Shown here piece by piece: positions 6,037-7,237 of a stretch of DNA of 7,237 nt. Location of the stretch: NCBI GenBank assembly GCA_027620815.1, contig JAQCDH010000039.1, forward strand, positions 1 to 7,237, in the 5' to 3' direction. The notes below the pieces were generated by a model. The model was not told the origin of the DNA, made no database searches, and saw nothing but the letters and a program-made list of their open reading frames with translations. How positions within the stretch are numbered: position 1 is the stretch's first letter; each line of letters starts with the position of its first letter. Position numbers and translations under genes: made by a program. This stretch comes from Bacillota bacterium (GTDB taxonomy: Bacteria; Bacillota_I; Bacilli_A; Acholeplasmatales; Acholeplasmataceae).

Positions 6037-6065
6037 ATTATAGACTAAAAAACAATTGATGTAAA
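6037..6065 (-). promoter_or_regulatory. Promoter of the riboswitch-purine permease unit
   Basis: The minus strand has TTTACA (6065-6060), a 17-base spacer and a consensus TATAAT (6042-6037). Transcription should start near 6030, about 20 bases before aptamer stem P1. The -35 overlaps a palindromic stretch, AAAACGTTTT (6063-6072). A second TATAAT at 6029-6024 has no acceptable -35. Confidence 0.82.
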
Positions 6066-6087
6066 ACGTTTTCAAACTTCTTTACAT
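6047..6087 (-). terminator. Weak candidate terminator of the GNAT/membrane gene
   Basis: Past the gene's stop, ATGTAAA (6087-6081) can pair with TTTACAT (6065-6059) around a 15-base loop, with a run of six T (6052-6047) only after 6 more bases. The stem is AT-rich and its 3' arm contains the -35 of the permease promoter. It may be only an incidental palindrome, in which case transcription from the XRE unit would run into the riboswitch. Confidence 0.3.
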
Positions 6088-6091
6088 TTGC

Positions 6092-7129
6092 TTAAAAAAA
6101 GAAAACAATTGAAAGAATTGTTCCAAGGAAACCTAAAATATATAAAAATTTGTTGTAACGAATGATTCTCCCACTATCGGTTCCATCAAAAGGAAAAAAA
6201 GGAAATGTTTGAATCACCAAAACATAGGCTAATATGAAATTCATTCCTTGACTAAATACATCTAAAAATATAAAGGAAGAAGCAATGAATGCTCCTTGCA
6301 TCGAAAGCAAGGTGACAAAAGATTGTAATCCTAAGTTTTTCTTAAATTCATGACTTTTCCATAATTCTTCTTTTGGAGCATAGAAACCAAAAATTGGCCA
6401 CCATAATTGTGATGTTAAACCAAGAATAAAACTTAAAAATGCACCACCTTGAGAATGTAAAAATCTTACTTTACCATACGTTCTAGCAATCGGATAGGCT
6501 ACAAGCATTCTAAGTAGTGTCAACCCAATAACAGTAAGAAGGGAAAGAAATAAAAATTCGATGCCTCTTACTCCAAATAGTGAGATTGAACCACCTAAAA
6601 CCAAAGCCATTAATACTGTTCTTACAATAGGATATTTTGGATATGACGTGGTTTGTTTTGAAGTAACATCTTTGACCCATATAGAATAGCCAGTAATCAT
6701 GGCATATCCTGCTCTTTTGATAAACGCCTTTATGGAATACTTAAATAATGTTTGTGTGATTGGTAATACTTGATAGCCTGCCTTTAAAAATAGATTCCAT
6801 GATGCTGTATTATCATCACGTACAAGTGCAAACTGCTTTGTTCTTCCGTCTTCGTTTAATGCTTTCACTCCAACTTCCATCAATCTTGAGGCAAGTTTAT
6901 GACCTTGAGCAATCGGATCTACAAAAATCCATTGAACAAACCCTTCATTTTTACTACCTTTTTCTAAAATGATCGCGCCTACAATATCATTACCATCGGT
7001 CGCATAAAAACCCCACATATTATTTTTAGATATTAAAATACCGACGCCTGATCCAAACACTTTATTTGCGACTTGAACGATTTCAGATGTATTTTCTTCT
7101 ATAATCTTTTTGATTTCATATGTTTTCAT
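6092..7129 (-). CDS. GNAT acetyltransferase fused to a degenerate M50 (site-2 protease-like) membrane domain
   Basis: The 345-residue product has two parts. Residues 1 to about 135 look like a GNAT N-acetyltransferase: the acetyl-CoA loop region WIFVDPIAQGHKLASRLM (67-84) fits V-x-P-x-x-Q-G-x-x-x-A, and NTASWNLFLKAGYQ (107-120) is the usual late motif. Residues about 165-345 form a membrane domain with some five to six helices. Its order recalls M50 site-2 proteases: a helix with YPIARTYG (212-219) where HExxH would be, a middle GFYAPKEELWKS (248-259), and PFFPFDGTDSGRI (310-322) resembling the NPxPxLDGG motif. The zinc-ligand histidines and glutamate are absent, so proteolysis is unlikely; the homology is my inference. 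ATG at 7129 follows TAGGA, which overlaps the XRE stop 7 bases upstream, so the two are co-transcribed. Substrate unknown. Confidence 0.8.
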   Translation of the reverse strand: MKTYEIKKIIEENTSEIVQVANKVFGSGVGILISKNNMWGFYATDGNDIVGAIILEKGSKNEGFVQWIFVDPIAQGHKLASRLMEVGVKALNEDGRTKQFALVRDDNTASWNLFLKAGYQVLPITQTLFKYSIKAFIKRAGYAMITGYSIWVKDVTSKQTTSYPKYPIVRTVLMALVLGGSISLFGVRGIEFLFLSLLTVIGLTLLRMLVAYPIARTYGKVRFLHSQGGAFLSFILGLTSQLWWPIFGFYAPKEELWKSHEFKKNLGLQSFVTLLSMQGAFIASSFIFLDVFSQGMNFILAYVLVIQTFPFFPFDGTDSGRIIRYNKFLYILGFLGTILSIVFFF

Positions 7130-7136
7130 TTTTTTC

Positions 7137-7237
7137 CTACTCGTTTTCTATGAGTTTAAATAGATCATCTACTTTAACTTGAAATACAGCTGCAATTTGC
7201 ATTGCTAAAACTAAGGAAGGGTTATATTTACCATGTT
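7137..7237 (-). CDS. XRE/Cro-CI family helix-turn-helix regulator, C-terminal 32 codons
   Basis: An open frame enters from the window edge and ends with TAG at 7139-7137. The visible 32 residues, HGKYNPSLVLAMQIAAVFQV then KVDDLFKLIENE, match the end of small XRE regulators: the N-P-S-L-x-L-A-x-x-I-A-x-x-F turn and helix, followed by VDDLFKL. It probably binds DNA as a dimer. It is 7 bases upstream of the GNAT/membrane gene, whose ribosome site overlaps its end, so it likely controls or accompanies that gene. Start, promoter and operator are beyond the window. Confidence 0.85.
   Translation of the reverse strand, partial: HGKYNPSLVLAMQIAAVFQVKVDDLFKLIENE

Noticed and set aside
6092..7129. Active site-2 protease
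   Set aside because: No HExxH is present anywhere in the protein; the expected helix reads YPIAR, so zinc binding by the usual ligands is not possible.
1..7237. CRISPR array, tRNA or rRNA gene, transposase, phage genes or defence system
   Set aside because: Scanned by eye on both strands; no regularly spaced repeats, cloverleaf, IS ends, or protein motifs of these kinds were found.

Overview
The window reads as two pieces of different character. Positions 1 to about 1,500 hold most of a CTP synthase gene (pyrG) and, overlapping its end, the first 22 codons of a RuvX/YqgF gene, both on the minus strand. By hand count this part runs at about 45-50% G+C. The CTP synthase and the pyrG-ruvX order resemble Chlamydiae, where pyrG is followed by yqgF. 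The remaining 5.7 kb is AT-rich (pyrR rows count 33-37% G+C) and has the regulatory style of low-GC Gram-positive bacteria: a PyrR-type attenuator, a guanine riboswitch, strong Shine-Dalgarno sequences, and hairpins followed by T-runs. The standard genetic code is used (TGG for Trp, no in-frame TGA), which argues against Mycoplasma or Spiroplasma but allows Acholeplasma/Izemoplasma-like organisms or other Bacilli. The composition changes inside the first ~50 codons of pyrG, not between genes. The window is therefore either a recombination/transfer product or an artificial join of two genomes at a highly conserved stretch of pyrG.

Layout. Minus strand, leftward: pyrR (1697-2206), a hairpin with a T-run (1643-1689), pyrG (59-1633), and ruvX (1-66, cut by the edge). 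Plus strand: a divergent promoter and a PyrR-responsive leader (2284-2376) in front of a uracil permease gene (2416-3705). A perfect 15-bp bidirectional terminator separates that gene from a convergent two-TM protein of unknown function (3754-4392, minus). Further right, all on minus: an AzgA/PbuG-type purine permease (4460-5845) behind a guanine riboswitch and its own promoter (leader 5846 to about 6030), then a GNAT acetyltransferase fused to a membrane domain that looks like a degenerate site-2 protease (6092-7129), and the end of an XRE-type repressor (7137-7237) in the same transcription unit.

The theme is nucleobase salvage under RNA-level control. PyrR senses uridine nucleotides and should end transcription ahead of the uracil permease when UMP is plentiful. 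The riboswitch should do the same for the purine permease when guanine or hypoxanthine is plentiful. CTP synthase sits downstream of pyrR as the UTP-to-CTP step. The most interesting items are the mosaic pyrG, the 12-bp perfect inverted repeat that brackets the riboswitch and terminator, and the XRE plus GNAT/pseudo-protease pair. No intergenic stretch exceeds 300 bases; the two longest (2207-2415 and 5846-6091) are filled by promoters and leader RNAs.
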